From positions 33,369 through 97,368 of IMG/VR virus record IMGVR_UViG_3300006925_000008: a stretch of DNA of 64,000 nt; one strand, written 5' to 3'. Shown here in pieces: positions 47,258 through 55,782 of this stretch. The notes beneath the pieces were generated by a model that was not told where the DNA came from, made no database searches, and saw only the letters and a program-made list of their open reading frames with translations. How positions within the stretch are numbered: position 1 is the first letter of the stretch; each line of letters starts with the position of its first letter. The DNA comes from a virus. The translations under genes were made by a program, and so were the position numbers.

Positions 47258-47755
47258 ATGCCGAACCTGATCGAAGCCGTAAATGCAATGAGGTCATACA
47301 ATAATACAATTGAAGCAACCTCTCTCGACACTTCAGCATTAGCGTCATGGATTGACAGAAACGCAAACACGAATGTGCAACGCCAACAACAATTCTCAAC
47401 AGATGCGGCGATAGGAGTCTTAAGTTACTACGGGCATCCTCTATTCACCAGTGCAAATCTAAACCAGTCTCAAATGGACTGGACGGCTTTAATGGCATCC
47501 GCAGAACAGATTCTTCAACAAGAAGTAACTTGGAGTAACCAACAGGTGTCAATAGCAAACTTGACTATGTTCGCTCGTTTGTTTGGTTCTGATGTTAGTT
47601 GGCTAAACACTTGGGCCAATGGACGAATGGCTCCGAATACAAGCATCGAGTTTATTGTAAACGAATTGATTTCCGATTTTAGAACCTGTCAAGGTCAAAG
47701 CGGTGCGGGTTCGATCAACCACCAGTCTCATACGCCGGTTTCACCAATACCCTGA
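47258..47755 (+). CDS. Plus-strand protein of unknown function (165 aa)
   Basis: ATG at 47258 (MPNLIEAVNAMRSYNNT) preceded by GGGGT; a TTG at 47246 is possible. The product is helical and polar, with a Trp/Asp-containing centre (QMDWTALMASAEQILQQEV; GSDVSWLNTWANGRM). It converges with the 430-aa gene and overlaps its 3' end by 28 nt. It is one of only two plus-strand genes. Function unknown. Confidence 0.65.
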   Translation: MPNLIEAVNAMRSYNNTIEATSLDTSALASWIDRNANTNVQRQQQFSTDAAIGVLSYYGHPLFTSANLNQSQMDWTALMASAEQILQQEVTWSNQQVSIANLTMFARLFGSDVSWLNTWANGRMAPNTSIEFIVNELISDFRTCQGQSGAGSINHQSHTPVSPIP

Positions 47756-49020
47756 AGATTGAATTGCGAGAGGTCAACCCCATCCATTGGGACCTGAACC
47801 TGCTGTCTTTCAGCGAGTCTCATGTTTGTGTTTTGAACCGCTTGGTCGTGAGAAGCCTGTTCTAATGGGTTTCTGCTCATCATAGCGGCTTTAGTCGTAT
47901 GCCCTGAATAGTCAATATGTTTGATGCTTGGGTCCCAGCAGGCATTGCACCCGTGCGACTCGCACTTACCCATGTCGTCTTTTTGGCCTGCCGATGGACA
48001 CACCCACACGCTGTCAGGTGCTAGATGTGACGCATTCATTGTCGATACGCTGACTTGAGGGTGTTGAGACATGTATTCCTCGATTAGACCCTGCGCCAAT
48101 TGATTACCTTTGGGTGTGGACATACGCAATGCGAGGTTTTTAGGAATATCCGCATTAGCCACGCCGCCATTGGCATCCATCCAAGTCCCAACATGGTTGT
48201 ATTCACGAGTCGGCAACCAAAACTGCTTTTCAGGATGCGCTCGTGCTATGTCCATTAACATGGACAAATGTTCGGGGGACTGTAAATCTCCTGCGGAAAA
48301 CAGCCGGATGTGGTCTCCCGCTTGATGGTTTTCGATTTGATATGACAAAGCGGCGGCATAGAGCATAGGGTTGGCCATGCCTAGCATGTTCCTCCATTGA
48401 ATACGCTGGGGGTGTTCTTGATTTTGTCTGCTGTAATCAGCATAACAGCCATTGCACGCTGAACCCTCCACATTTCTCAATTTTCCTCCTACATTACAAG
48501 CCGCTGTTGGGAGGTCTTCAGCACCGCCCCACATTTTACCGGGGGATGAAAGCCCCCCGTATCCATCGTATGAGTTTGAATTGACTCCTTTTATCCCGCT
48601 TTTCTTAATCCATTCAAGTATTTGCCTCGGAGTCTGTGCGGGCATACCTGTTTGATTTTGATAAATGTCTTTCATGACATGACCGCCCTGACCGTTCCTA
48701 AATTGAACGCCTGCGCCTGTGATCGGATAAGTTGCTAGTCCCGCTCTTGATTCGTCTATTGCTTGTTGCCATGTCGGGTGTATTGGCAGTTTTGTTGCCT
48801 CAATCATCGAACCGGCTCCACCGGGACCCTCGTAGCCTCTCGACGCACGGAATACATCGAGACCTGTTCCCAACTGCGGCAATAACTCATTCACCTCTTT
48901 GATACTGCGGAGGAGGATGTCCTTCACTAGAGAGTCATGCATAGGACCTCCGCATGAATGACAAATCAGGTGATGGGTGTCATCATGGAGGATTGCATTT
49001 TCAGGGTTGCCTCGACTCAT
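47728..49020 (-). CDS. GP88-like Fe-S/radical-type protein (430 aa)
   Basis: ATG 49020 overlaps the methyltransferase stop (ATGA) with GGGGGAG nine bases upstream. The N-terminus has a CHSCGG zinc motif and an SLVKD segment. The centre has TAACNVGGKLRNVEGSACNG followed by CYADY, like the Cys pattern of mycobacteriophage gp88-type proteins, then IRLFSAGDLQSPEHL and a Cys-rich C-terminus (CESHGCNACWD). A related but shorter protein lies at 51500-52309. Likely binds an iron-sulfur cluster; the reaction is unknown. Confidence 0.7.
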   Translation of the reverse strand: MSRGNPENAILHDDTHHLICHSCGGPMHDSLVKDILLRSIKEVNELLPQLGTGLDVFRASRGYEGPGGAGSMIEATKLPIHPTWQQAIDESRAGLATYPITGAGVQFRNGQGGHVMKDIYQNQTGMPAQTPRQILEWIKKSGIKGVNSNSYDGYGGLSSPGKMWGGAEDLPTAACNVGGKLRNVEGSACNGCYADYSRQNQEHPQRIQWRNMLGMANPMLYAAALSYQIENHQAGDHIRLFSAGDLQSPEHLSMLMDIARAHPEKQFWLPTREYNHVGTWMDANGGVANADIPKNLALRMSTPKGNQLAQGLIEEYMSQHPQVSVSTMNASHLAPDSVWVCPSAGQKDDMGKCESHGCNACWDPSIKHIDYSGHTTKAAMMSRNPLEQASHDQAVQNTNMRLAERQQVQVPMDGVDLSQFNLQGIGETGV

Positions 49021-51350
49021 GGTGTCCAACTCCCCCTTGAGTTTTTCCAACTGGCTATCTCATCGGCTCCCATATCAGACAACCATGGCATGTTCGCATA
49101 TGCAAACATTTCGGGAACCTTCTTTGCATCCGACTTTACATTGCCCTCCCACCTATCGGCGGTGGCAAACTCCCCACCCTCGGACTCATCAACAAACTTG
49201 GTGTTTTCAGGATGAGGCGTGTCATGCCATGTCACGGGTATGCCCCGCTTGGCCAATGTTTGAAACAATTGACCAATGATGTCTGAATCCTCACTACGCC
49301 ATCCAGTGTGCTGGCCTTCTTGACCTCGATAAGGAGGGTCCAAAGCAACTGCGAAGTTTTCCGGCATTCGCTTTTGGTTGATCAGGTCTTTTACACCCAT
49401 ATTCAGAATGTTTGAATTGCGAAGGGTTCTATGATAATCGCCAAAGTCTGTCTCATCCTCGGTGATTCCGTAAGGCATTGTTCCACCCGCATAATATGCT
49501 GGTTGCCTTAGACCACCTTTACCCATCCATTCAGGTTTAGCCGCATCTGATTTAGCCCATTCAGGTCTAACCTTGCCAAAGTTGCCCTTTGCATCCGAAG
49601 TCCATATGTCCTCATCATCTTCACTCAATCCAAAGCGGTCCCGGTTTATTTTCCCCGAATTGATGATTGACTCCACTGATGAACCAAAGCCTCGCCCCGC
49701 ACTTGCTCTTGGTCTAGGTCCGGGCATATTCATGTGGCCACCTTTATTGTAGCGGAATGATTGCGAATAGGCGTTCTTAGAGAGGAACCATGTGAGCCTC
49801 AATAACTCAATCTCTTCATCAGGAGTAAGTCCGGCTACTTTTCGTTTGTCAGTCAAACGATTGAAACGGTCTTGTTGCTTGTAATAGTTGATTCCATAGA
49901 AGACACCTTCTAGGTCAGGCATACCAAATTGGTCAATCTCGTCTTGTGTGACGGGTCCACCGACTGGCATTTCAGGCGAACCCTCCTTGCCTTTGTATGA
50001 TGAAAAGGTCGGTGTTTCGCCAACACGAGTCAAAACCATATCCTGCAAAGCCTTTGCATCAAAGATTTCAGGGCGGTATTTGACAGCATTATGCAGGCTT
50101 GCCATCTCACGGCTTAAATCCGAACCTATGTGTGAGGGGGGTTGTAAACCATATGTGATTCCGCCACCACCCATGAATGGTTCAACAAGAGTTGTCCCCT
50201 CCTCCATAAGAGGGGCATACGCTGATTGATATTGCCTCCTGTAAGGTTTTTTCAAATCAGCCATATTCTTCACGCCCATGATCGATGCTAAGGGTTTCAA
50301 TGGTGCAGGCCTGTCCCATTTGACAACAGACCACGCATCTTCAAATATCGCTGATGATTCATCTGAACGGATAATGTCTCCCGACAATGCCTGCTCATAC
50401 ACCCTGCGTCCTTGGGGGGTCAAATCGTCAGGGTTGAAGTAAAGCCCATAACGACCAGTAGCCAAACCTTGGTTAATGCCATGCTTGCCTTCTGTTGCTG
50501 ACATAGTTGGAGGGACAGGAACACCTGCTTTTCCTTCATGCTCAACATATCCACTAGCATAGCCCGCACTAGGAATCATCAAAAGAGGGTCCACTGAACC
50601 TGTGACCTGATAATCTCTAGCCTCACGCCATGGCCTGCCTTCGTCCTCTCGATATTCACGCCTGCCTTCTTTGTCTTGGGAGAATACACTGTAACCTAAC
50701 CGAGGCATTTCATACCCCTCTTCATTGAATAAAGCAATGTCTCCTTGATATGTGCGGCCCACATTGAAACCTAAATCGCCTAGGTTTTTTCGCCCCTGCA
50801 TTAAATCAAGCATCAACTGCTGATCAAGATTACCTTGAGTCCACAAATGCCGAGACCTAACGCCGCTAAATGGTTTTTTGAACCTATCTGAATGAGACCC
50901 CTGCATTGGTCTTCCTTCTGAATCTCTATGCATTGTCCCGTGAAATGCCTGCCTTTGCTGTCCTTCATCAACGGCAATACGAGGTTTCTGAAGTGGCATT
51001 GCATTGGCAACGGCTACGACTGACGGAGAGCCAGTGCCAAACTTGCGTTCAAGGCTCAACATTGCTGAAGACTTGTCATTGACGGGGTTGGGGGAATGAA
51101 ACTTTGATTGAGAGATGTTTCTGAACATCCTTGCGTCGGCTGGTTCGCCTAGAGGGTCTTTTGACTTGAATTGCTTAGGCGGTTGCATAAACCGTGTGTC
51201 ATCAATGTTTTTTTGGTCAGCCACTGGATACATTGTCAAGCCAGTTTGACTAACCACTCCTTGGCCCGGTCTGCCTCTTTTGTTACCCGGCCATTCTTTC
51301 AATATACTGATGCCCGCTGTGGCGGCTTGGGTATGGCTGTCGCCGGACAT
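49017..51350 (-). CDS. DNA adenine methyltransferase (D12-like) with N-terminal region and internal tag (777 aa)
   Basis: The C-terminal half is a D12-class N6-adenine methyltransferase: LVEPFMGGGGITYG (SAM loop, 389-400) and ALDPPYRG (DPPY at about 671-674). The N-terminal 330 residues are a separate region of unknown role, with a QAFHGT motif. Between them lies SSAIFEDAWSVVKWDRP (about 333-347), the same signal that other cargo genes carry at the N-terminus. A TATA-like CATATC lies about 27 nt upstream of the ATG. It may protect or mark DNA after entry. Confidence 0.8.
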   Translation of the reverse strand: MSGDSHTQAATAGISILKEWPGNKRGRPGQGVVSQTGLTMYPVADQKNIDDTRFMQPPKQFKSKDPLGEPADARMFRNISQSKFHSPNPVNDKSSAMLSLERKFGTGSPSVVAVANAMPLQKPRIAVDEGQQRQAFHGTMHRDSEGRPMQGSHSDRFKKPFSGVRSRHLWTQGNLDQQLMLDLMQGRKNLGDLGFNVGRTYQGDIALFNEEGYEMPRLGYSVFSQDKEGRREYREDEGRPWREARDYQVTGSVDPLLMIPSAGYASGYVEHEGKAGVPVPPTMSATEGKHGINQGLATGRYGLYFNPDDLTPQGRRVYEQALSGDIIRSDESSAIFEDAWSVVKWDRPAPLKPLASIMGVKNMADLKKPYRRQYQSAYAPLMEEGTTLVEPFMGGGGITYGLQPPSHIGSDLSREMASLHNAVKYRPEIFDAKALQDMVLTRVGETPTFSSYKGKEGSPEMPVGGPVTQDEIDQFGMPDLEGVFYGINYYKQQDRFNRLTDKRKVAGLTPDEEIELLRLTWFLSKNAYSQSFRYNKGGHMNMPGPRPRASAGRGFGSSVESIINSGKINRDRFGLSEDDEDIWTSDAKGNFGKVRPEWAKSDAAKPEWMGKGGLRQPAYYAGGTMPYGITEDETDFGDYHRTLRNSNILNMGVKDLINQKRMPENFAVALDPPYRGQEGQHTGWRSEDSDIIGQLFQTLAKRGIPVTWHDTPHPENTKFVDESEGGEFATADRWEGNVKSDAKKVPEMFAYANMPWLSDMGADEIASWKNSRGSWTP
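50316..50351 (-). other. Internal copy of the cargo tag in the methyltransferase
   Basis: Residues about 334-345 read AIFEDAWSVVKW. The Trp and Lys are spaced as in the N-terminal tags (WxxxK). It separates the N-terminal region from the methyltransferase domain. Confidence 0.55.
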
Positions 51351-51373
51351 CAGTTATCGGATCAACAGGGAGA

Positions 51374-51381
51374 TGATATGC
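51374..51381 (-). promoter_or_regulatory. Possible TATA box for the methyltransferase gene
   Basis: Minus-strand AAAGCATATCATC lies with ATAT at -29 to -26 from the ATG at 51350, in a 149-bp gene-free stretch (51351-51499). No ribosome site precedes the ATG. Weak evidence on its own. Confidence 0.35.
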
Positions 51382-51499
51382 TTTTTCAATGAATAAGACA
51401 ATAAATCGGTTTTTTATGGTTAGATATGAACAGCCGGGGCAATTGTTAATTTCCTTCAACGATTTCAAACCTACCTCCGAATGGGTTGCCCTTGGTTGT

Positions 51500-52309
51500 T
51501 CACCTTACATTGGACCCGTCGAAGCAACGCTTGCAGTCTCCGCAGGTTCCCTCAATACTTTGATCGTGCGCTTTTCGTATATTCAATGGACATAGTGCTT
51601 TGTATCTATCGCCCTTCTCGTTTAACAATTCTGAATAAAGCAATGCTGGGGGGGAGTAATTGTCGTAAAAAAACAAAGAAACACCATGGTCATCCATTAT
51701 TTGTTGCATGTCAGGGTATTCGCCTTTGTCGCACTGATATGAAAAGAATATACGGTCTTTCATAGGAATGTCTAATGAAAGCACCTTTTCCCTACGCTTT
51801 AGGGATTCTTTATCGAGACTAAAGTGTAAATGGAGATTCGGATAATTCTTTACAAGTTTTGCCATTTTTGGTATTCTTGTCACAATCCATATGACCACAT
51901 CGGGATGATTTTCACCTATGTGGTTCAATGCTTCAACAGATTCAGGGAATAGGTCGCCTCCGCCGTTCCACCGCAGGTAAGTAAGTGAACGCTTACGATA
52001 TTCTTTAATGACTTCTTCAGCGAACCAAATGGGGTCTTTGACACAGTTTTCGTAGCACCAAACCTGTTTTCTTAGAGAATTGGTCCACGCCGTCATCCCA
52101 TTGGCATAATAGCAGGTCTTGACGCACAATTTAGATGGATTGCATGTCCCCTGTATAGGAAAATTAAGCGACCATCCTGATACCTTGTTTGCGCTTAATA
52201 TGTCAGTTGGCCTCTTCAATTCAGGCATTTCGTCGTTTTGGTCAAGTATTTTGAGCCTTATGTCCTTTGTTTTCTTGATAACTCTCGTTACACGGGCTTG
52301 GTCGGCCAT
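51500..52309 (-). CDS. GP88-like Cys-rich protein (269 aa)
   Basis: Core motifs: GTCNPSKLCVKTCYYANG (three Cys), LRWNGGGDLFPESVEAL, IWIVTRIPKMAKLV, and a C-terminal CPLNIRK...GTCGDCKRC cluster. The layout fits gp88-type proteins with a TIM-barrel, radical-SAM-like look and probable Fe-S binding. It is the shorter relative of the gene at 47728. No cargo tag is seen. Possible role in modification of DNA, RNA or protein; not provable here. Confidence 0.72.
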   Translation of the reverse strand: MADQARVTRVIKKTKDIRLKILDQNDEMPELKRPTDILSANKVSGWSLNFPIQGTCNPSKLCVKTCYYANGMTAWTNSLRKQVWCYENCVKDPIWFAEEVIKEYRKRSLTYLRWNGGGDLFPESVEALNHIGENHPDVVIWIVTRIPKMAKLVKNYPNLHLHFSLDKESLKRREKVLSLDIPMKDRIFFSYQCDKGEYPDMQQIMDDHGVSLFFYDNYSPPALLYSELLNEKGDRYKALCPLNIRKAHDQSIEGTCGDCKRCFDGSNVR

Positions 52310-52346
52310 GATACTCCCACTCCTGTCAACTCTATTAACTGATCAT

Positions 52347-52736
52347 TCAAATCTCACGAGCGATATAGCCTCTTGAATGAATCTCTTTTGGCTTCGTCCG
52401 TTCAACATCGGTCAATGGATACCCAACCGATTTGCCTTCTTTATCCTCTTTTGACCCCTTTGGGACTCTATGTTGTTTTCTATCCCGGTCAAACTCCTGT
52501 GAATTGTTGTATTGCTTTGGCTTTTCAATATCCATAAAGCCGACTAATTCAGCGGGACCTTTGCCCGTCCTGATAATACCGACCTCCTCACCCACATACG
52601 GGTCGAGACTATTGGTCCTTCTAGTTTCAATGGTCTTCTCACCATCAAGTATCATTTCAGTATATGGGGCTTCACTATCATTGATGTTAATCCCCATCTG
52701 TTTAACCAATGCCCACGCTCGGTCAAAGGCCGTCAT
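52347..52736 (-). CDS. Tagged ASCH-domain protein (129 aa)
   Basis: Starts MTAFDRAWALVKQMGI (tag), then an ASCH/PUA-like part: PYTEMILDGEKTIETRR (24-40), VGEEVGIIRTGKGPAELVGF and a final charged tail. ASCH domains bind RNA or modified bases. Start at 52736, five codons after a GTG. One of the consecutive tagged cargo genes. Confidence 0.78.
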   Translation of the reverse strand: MTAFDRAWALVKQMGININDSEAPYTEMILDGEKTIETRRTNSLDPYVGEEVGIIRTGKGPAELVGFMDIEKPKQYNNSQEFDRDRKQHRVPKGSKEDKEGKSVGYPLTDVERTKPKEIHSRGYIAREI

Positions 52737-52760
52737 GGTAATGGGACGCACCGATCATAC

Positions 52761-53180
52761 TTAGGCGATCTGTTTGGTTATAGCCCAAGCATCAACAAAT
52801 GCTTTGTCAGATGATGCAGTGAAGTAATCGGCCAAACGACTCCCGCCTTTATTCCAGTCAGGGTCTTCAGGGTCAATTTCTAAACCGTGAGTATCCTCTT
52901 CAACATCTCTCGGATTAAATCTAGGTTGGGGGTTGGAGGGGTTCATACCCTGCGGGTCCGTGGGGTCCGGCTTGTATCCCCTGAATGGGTTAGGCTTTTC
53001 ATTTTCCCTGCCGGTGTATGCTCGTGGGATAAAACCTGATTGCCTTCTCCCCTCTTTTTCATAATCCTCTAGGGGTATTCCTGTTGTTCGTGGGTCGGTG
53101 TCGTCCCAGTCTTCCTCCTCGTCATCAGCAGGAGCCATTGCCGACTTTAGAACATTCCATGCCCGATCAAAGGCCGACAT
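52761..53180 (-). CDS. Tagged acidic/Pro-rich protein (139 aa)
   Basis: Starts MSAFDRAWNVLKSAMAPAD (tag), then acidic Asp/Glu and Pro/Gly/Arg-rich low-complexity sequence, with C-terminal FVDAWAITKQIA, possibly a second, diverged copy of the tag. The ATG shares one base with the previous stop (TGATG). Probably disordered; function unknown. Confidence 0.7.
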   Translation of the reverse strand: MSAFDRAWNVLKSAMAPADDEEEDWDDTDPRTTGIPLEDYEKEGRRQSGFIPRAYTGRENEKPNPFRGYKPDPTDPQGMNPSNPQPRFNPRDVEEDTHGLEIDPEDPDWNKGGSRLADYFTASSDKAFVDAWAITKQIA

Positions 53181-53665
53181 CAACAATTCCACCGTTTTAA
53201 TGAAGCACCCTTTGGGGTAAGTTTGCCGCCTTTACTGGTTGGTCCCTTGACACCGCCCATTCTTGCACAGAACGATTTACGGCGTTTTGCTTTTTTAGAG
53301 CCGGGTTTGAGGGATGATGGCTTTTCAGTTACAGGTGGCTTCAGATTCGCCCCTTCTTCTCTTTTTGCTTTGGCTCGGCCTTTAGCATTTAATCCACCCT
53401 TTTTGCTGTGTTTGTTTGGATTGTAACCATGAAATGGCTTTGACTTAGCCTTTGTTAAAAGAGATGCAACAAGCACATTGCATGTGCCGCAGTCACAAGC
53501 CGACTTCTTTGTCGATGATGGGACGCAGTTTGGGACTTTACGACCTCCCTTTTCTTTCATACCAACCTGCTTGTATCCGTCCCAGCAAGGGTCTTCCTTC
53601 TCCTCTTTGTATGTCTTTTCCTCGTTTTTCAACAGGGACCATCCATTAGCAAAAGCAGATGACAT
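53180..53665 (-). CDS. Tagged basic protein, widespread phage Lys-rich family (161 aa)
   Basis: Starts MSSAFANGWSLLKNEEKTY (tag; ATG 53665 six bases after GAGGA). Then DPCWDGYKQVGMKEKGGRKV...PNCVP, and C-terminal KGGLNAKGRAKAKREEGANL with KRRKSFCARMGGVKGPT...LKRWNC. These two blocks recur together in many phage and virus hypothetical proteins. Strongly basic, probably nucleic-acid binding. Function unproven. Confidence 0.78.
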   Translation of the reverse strand: MSSAFANGWSLLKNEEKTYKEEKEDPCWDGYKQVGMKEKGGRKVPNCVPSSTKKSACDCGTCNVLVASLLTKAKSKPFHGYNPNKHSKKGGLNAKGRAKAKREEGANLKPPVTEKPSSLKPGSKKAKRRKSFCARMGGVKGPTSKGGKLTPKGASLKRWNC

Positions 53666-53667
53666 AA

Positions 53668-54312
53668 TCATTCCTCGTTTTTAGAGTCCTTTTTATCGCT
53701 TGGTTTCTTAAACTTTGAAGAACCCGGCATAGTGTGAGTATTCTTTCTTGCACGGTCAATTAGACCCTGCCCTAGTTTAGGTGGCTTTGCGGGGTTCTCC
53801 ATGTCAGGAGATTTACCTTTTCTGTCGCCGCCAGCGGTTCGTCTTTTTTCCTCACTACGCTTCTGTTCGTAGTTTTTAGGAGACATTTCACGCATTGGAC
53901 CTTCGCCTTGTCCACCATACGGCTCGCCCGTATCACCTTTGCCGGGGTAGTCTTTTGGATTCGCCATCATTCTTTTTTGGCGTTCCGGGTCCATTTGGCC
54001 CATTGCATCAGGAGGAGTAATGTCTCCCCTATCAAACATTCTTGTTCTTGGAGGCGGTGAGTCGTATTCAGAAGGTGGTCCCGTTGGGTTCATTCCTCCC
54101 ATTGGGTTTTGATGCATTGGAGGGATTTTTTGGCCCTCTTCAACTCTCATGTTGATCAGCGCATCTAGTAAACGGGGGTTCATTCGACGCATGGCATCAG
54201 CATGGGAGCCTTGCCCCAGTGGACCATTGATGGTATTACCATCCATTGGGTCATCACCATACATATTTGGCATTTTAAGCACGCTCCATGCACGCTCAAA
54301 GGAATCGGACAT
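53668..54312 (-). CDS. Tagged Met/Pro/Gly-rich protein (214 aa)
   Basis: Starts MSDSFERAWSVLKMPNMYG (tag), followed by low-complexity Met/Pro/Gly-rich and Lys-rich sequence with no folded domain visible. The tag is the only conserved part. Might be a disordered cargo or spacer protein. Next to the 56-aa zinc protein. Confidence 0.7.
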   Translation of the reverse strand: MSDSFERAWSVLKMPNMYGDDPMDGNTINGPLGQGSHADAMRRMNPRLLDALINMRVEEGQKIPPMHQNPMGGMNPTGPPSEYDSPPPRTRMFDRGDITPPDAMGQMDPERQKRMMANPKDYPGKGDTGEPYGGQGEGPMREMSPKNYEQKRSEEKRRTAGGDRKGKSPDMENPAKPPKLGQGLIDRARKNTHTMPGSSKFKKPSDKKDSKNEE

Positions 54313-54335
54313 GGTTTTGCGAGGGTGTTTAATAC

Positions 54336-54506
54336 CTAAACACTTTCTATAAGACCGGCTTCTTTTATCTCATCCTGCGTCATTTCACGCATCCGCCGCT
54401 GGCATTTACTGCAATTGGGCCTTTTGGCTATTGAATACAACCGATGGATTGATTTTGTGTCAACATTGTAACATCCCCTGCGACATTCGCACCATCTATA
54501 CGGCAT
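54336..54506 (-). CDS. Very small zinc-binding-like protein (56 aa)
   Basis: Too short for usual ORF cut-offs. MPYRWCECRRGCYNVDTK, then PNCSKCQRRMREM: a CxC...C and a CxxC pair that could bind zinc. The rest is basic and helical. It lies between two tagged genes, in a gap that would otherwise be empty. Convincing composition but no ribosome site is clear. Confidence 0.55.
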   Translation of the reverse strand: MPYRWCECRRGCYNVDTKSIHRLYSIAKRPNCSKCQRRMREMTQDEIKEAGLIESV

Positions 54507-54561
54507 AGATTTCAAGAGATGGGCTGTTGGTTTTTGAATGTTTACTTCGGGTCAAAGGGTT

Positions 54562-55275
54562 TTATTGTCCCCTCTCTCTCAAACGCCTTACAAAGTCATG
54601 TGGTTTTGAACCACCAATCAACATATCATTTGTTGTGATTTTATCCCAAAGTGGTTGTTCACCGTATAACTCTTCAAGGGCTTCATACAATTCCCCTGAA
54701 TGCACTTCATCGCCTCGTAAATCGGGATAAATAGATTCCCAGTGGCCACGCCCTCCTTTTCGGGGCGGGAGGAATATATTATCCCATGCCTCATCCTCAT
54801 CACCATCATCGGAGTAATGTTCTTCCTCAAAGTCATCCATTTCTTCGTCATACAAATCCGAGTCAATGATATTTTGAATGATTTGGGCTATGTGTTCATC
54901 CGGCAATTTTTTTGAATGAGGCGGGACAACCCCTTCTTGATCATGAAAAGCCACACGGCCTCTTTCAATTGCGCTTGAAATACCATTACCCATGTATTCT
55001 TCATCCCTCGGAACATCAATGTATTCATCCTTTGGCGCAGTTGCCATGTGTAATTCGGGATAATGCACATTTGCATCAACAAAAGGCGAACCCTCGTAAT
55101 CGTTGCGTGGACCAAACATTGCGTAAGCCAAAGCCTTTGATTTGTGCGGTGTCCAATATCCTGTGTCTTCGTCACCAGTCCTTCGACCTTGGTATAAATA
55201 ATCAGTCTGCAAACCGCCGTCCTCGACGACAAAAGGCATTTTGAGAAGACTCCAAGCCTGATCGAATGCGGTCAT
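54562..55275 (-). CDS. Tagged ADP-ribosyltransferase-like protein (237 aa)
   Basis: Starts MTAFDQAWSLLKMPFVVED (tag). Residues 24-55 read TDYLYQGRRT...TGYWTPHKSKALAYAMFG: an LYxGR strand, a YWT step and an ALAYA helix, as in ADP-ribosyltransferase-like folds. A downstream acidic stretch could hold the catalytic Glu, but I cannot place it. The second ART-like gene is at 57378. Adjacent to the next gene with no gap. If active it would modify host proteins or nucleic acids. Confidence 0.62.
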   Translation of the reverse strand: MTAFDQAWSLLKMPFVVEDGGLQTDYLYQGRRTGDEDTGYWTPHKSKALAYAMFGPRNDYEGSPFVDANVHYPELHMATAPKDEYIDVPRDEEYMGNGISSAIERGRVAFHDQEGVVPPHSKKLPDEHIAQIIQNIIDSDLYDEEMDDFEEEHYSDDGDEDEAWDNIFLPPRKGGRGHWESIYPDLRGDEVHSGELYEALEELYGEQPLWDKITTNDMLIGGSKPHDFVRRLRERGQ

Positions 55276-55782
55276 TCAATAATCACCTACTTCTGTGTGC
55301 CATCTCATTTTTTCCCGCCAATCACGGTCATTTGGGTCTTGGAGAATATGCGCCAACGACTCCCAACCATATTTCAAATCTCGCTTCCTGTTTTGTAATT
55401 TCCAACTAATCACATCATCTAAGGTAAGAGCATGACCGTATTCATGGTTGTAATTTTTAATAAAATCCCTGATAAATCGTTCCTCAAAAAGTGGATGGCT
55501 CGCATCCTTTGATGCCGCAAGCATTTCCTCAAAGCCTTTCATGTCTTCTATTTTGTCAGCATCATCTATCATATTAAAACTGGTTCCCATCGCAATGTTA
55601 GGGAGGTGCAAAAGAATGTTGCCTTCATTTGGTTGGTCGGAGATAAACAGGCCTTCAGGTATGGTCGCCCTATTGCTTTCTTCACCCGTAATGTCTTGAT
55701 AGCGTTTATGCCAATTGCTTTCGCTTGTTGTCAAATCAGGAGATATTTTGATTAAACCCCATGCGGTGTCGAAGGCGGTCAT
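55276..55782 (-). CDS. Tagged HExxH metallopeptidase-like protein (168 aa)
   Basis: Starts MTAFDTAWGLIKISPDL (tag). Zinc-site motif HEYGH (113-117) with a downstream Glu in YGWESLAHILQDP (Glu141), as in gluzincins. ILLHLPNIAMG and the ESLA...DW.EK end resemble the gene at 58681-59751 (LISLPNI; QESLASIYEDP; DWKQK), so the two are paralogues. ATG overlaps the previous stop by 4 nt. Probably processes host or virion proteins. Confidence 0.75.
   Translation of the reverse strand: MTAFDTAWGLIKISPDLTTSESNWHKRYQDITGEESNRATIPEGLFISDQPNEGNILLHLPNIAMGTSFNMIDDADKIEDMKGFEEMLAASKDASHPLFEERFIRDFIKNYNHEYGHALTLDDVISWKLQNRKRDLKYGWESLAHILQDPNDRDWREKMRWHTEVGDY

Noticed and set aside
47131-47370. Minus-strand frame opposite the plus-strand gene at 47258
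   Set aside because: It also overlaps the better-supported 49-aa ribbon-helix-helix gene in another frame.
51283-51468. Small minus-strand frame with a CPGC motif upstream of the methyltransferase
   Set aside because: It overlaps the methyltransferase start by 68 nt, has no ribosome site and covers a likely promoter.
51389-51595. 68-codon plus-strand frame
   Set aside because: It overlaps the end of a well-supported minus-strand gene and has no recognisable features.
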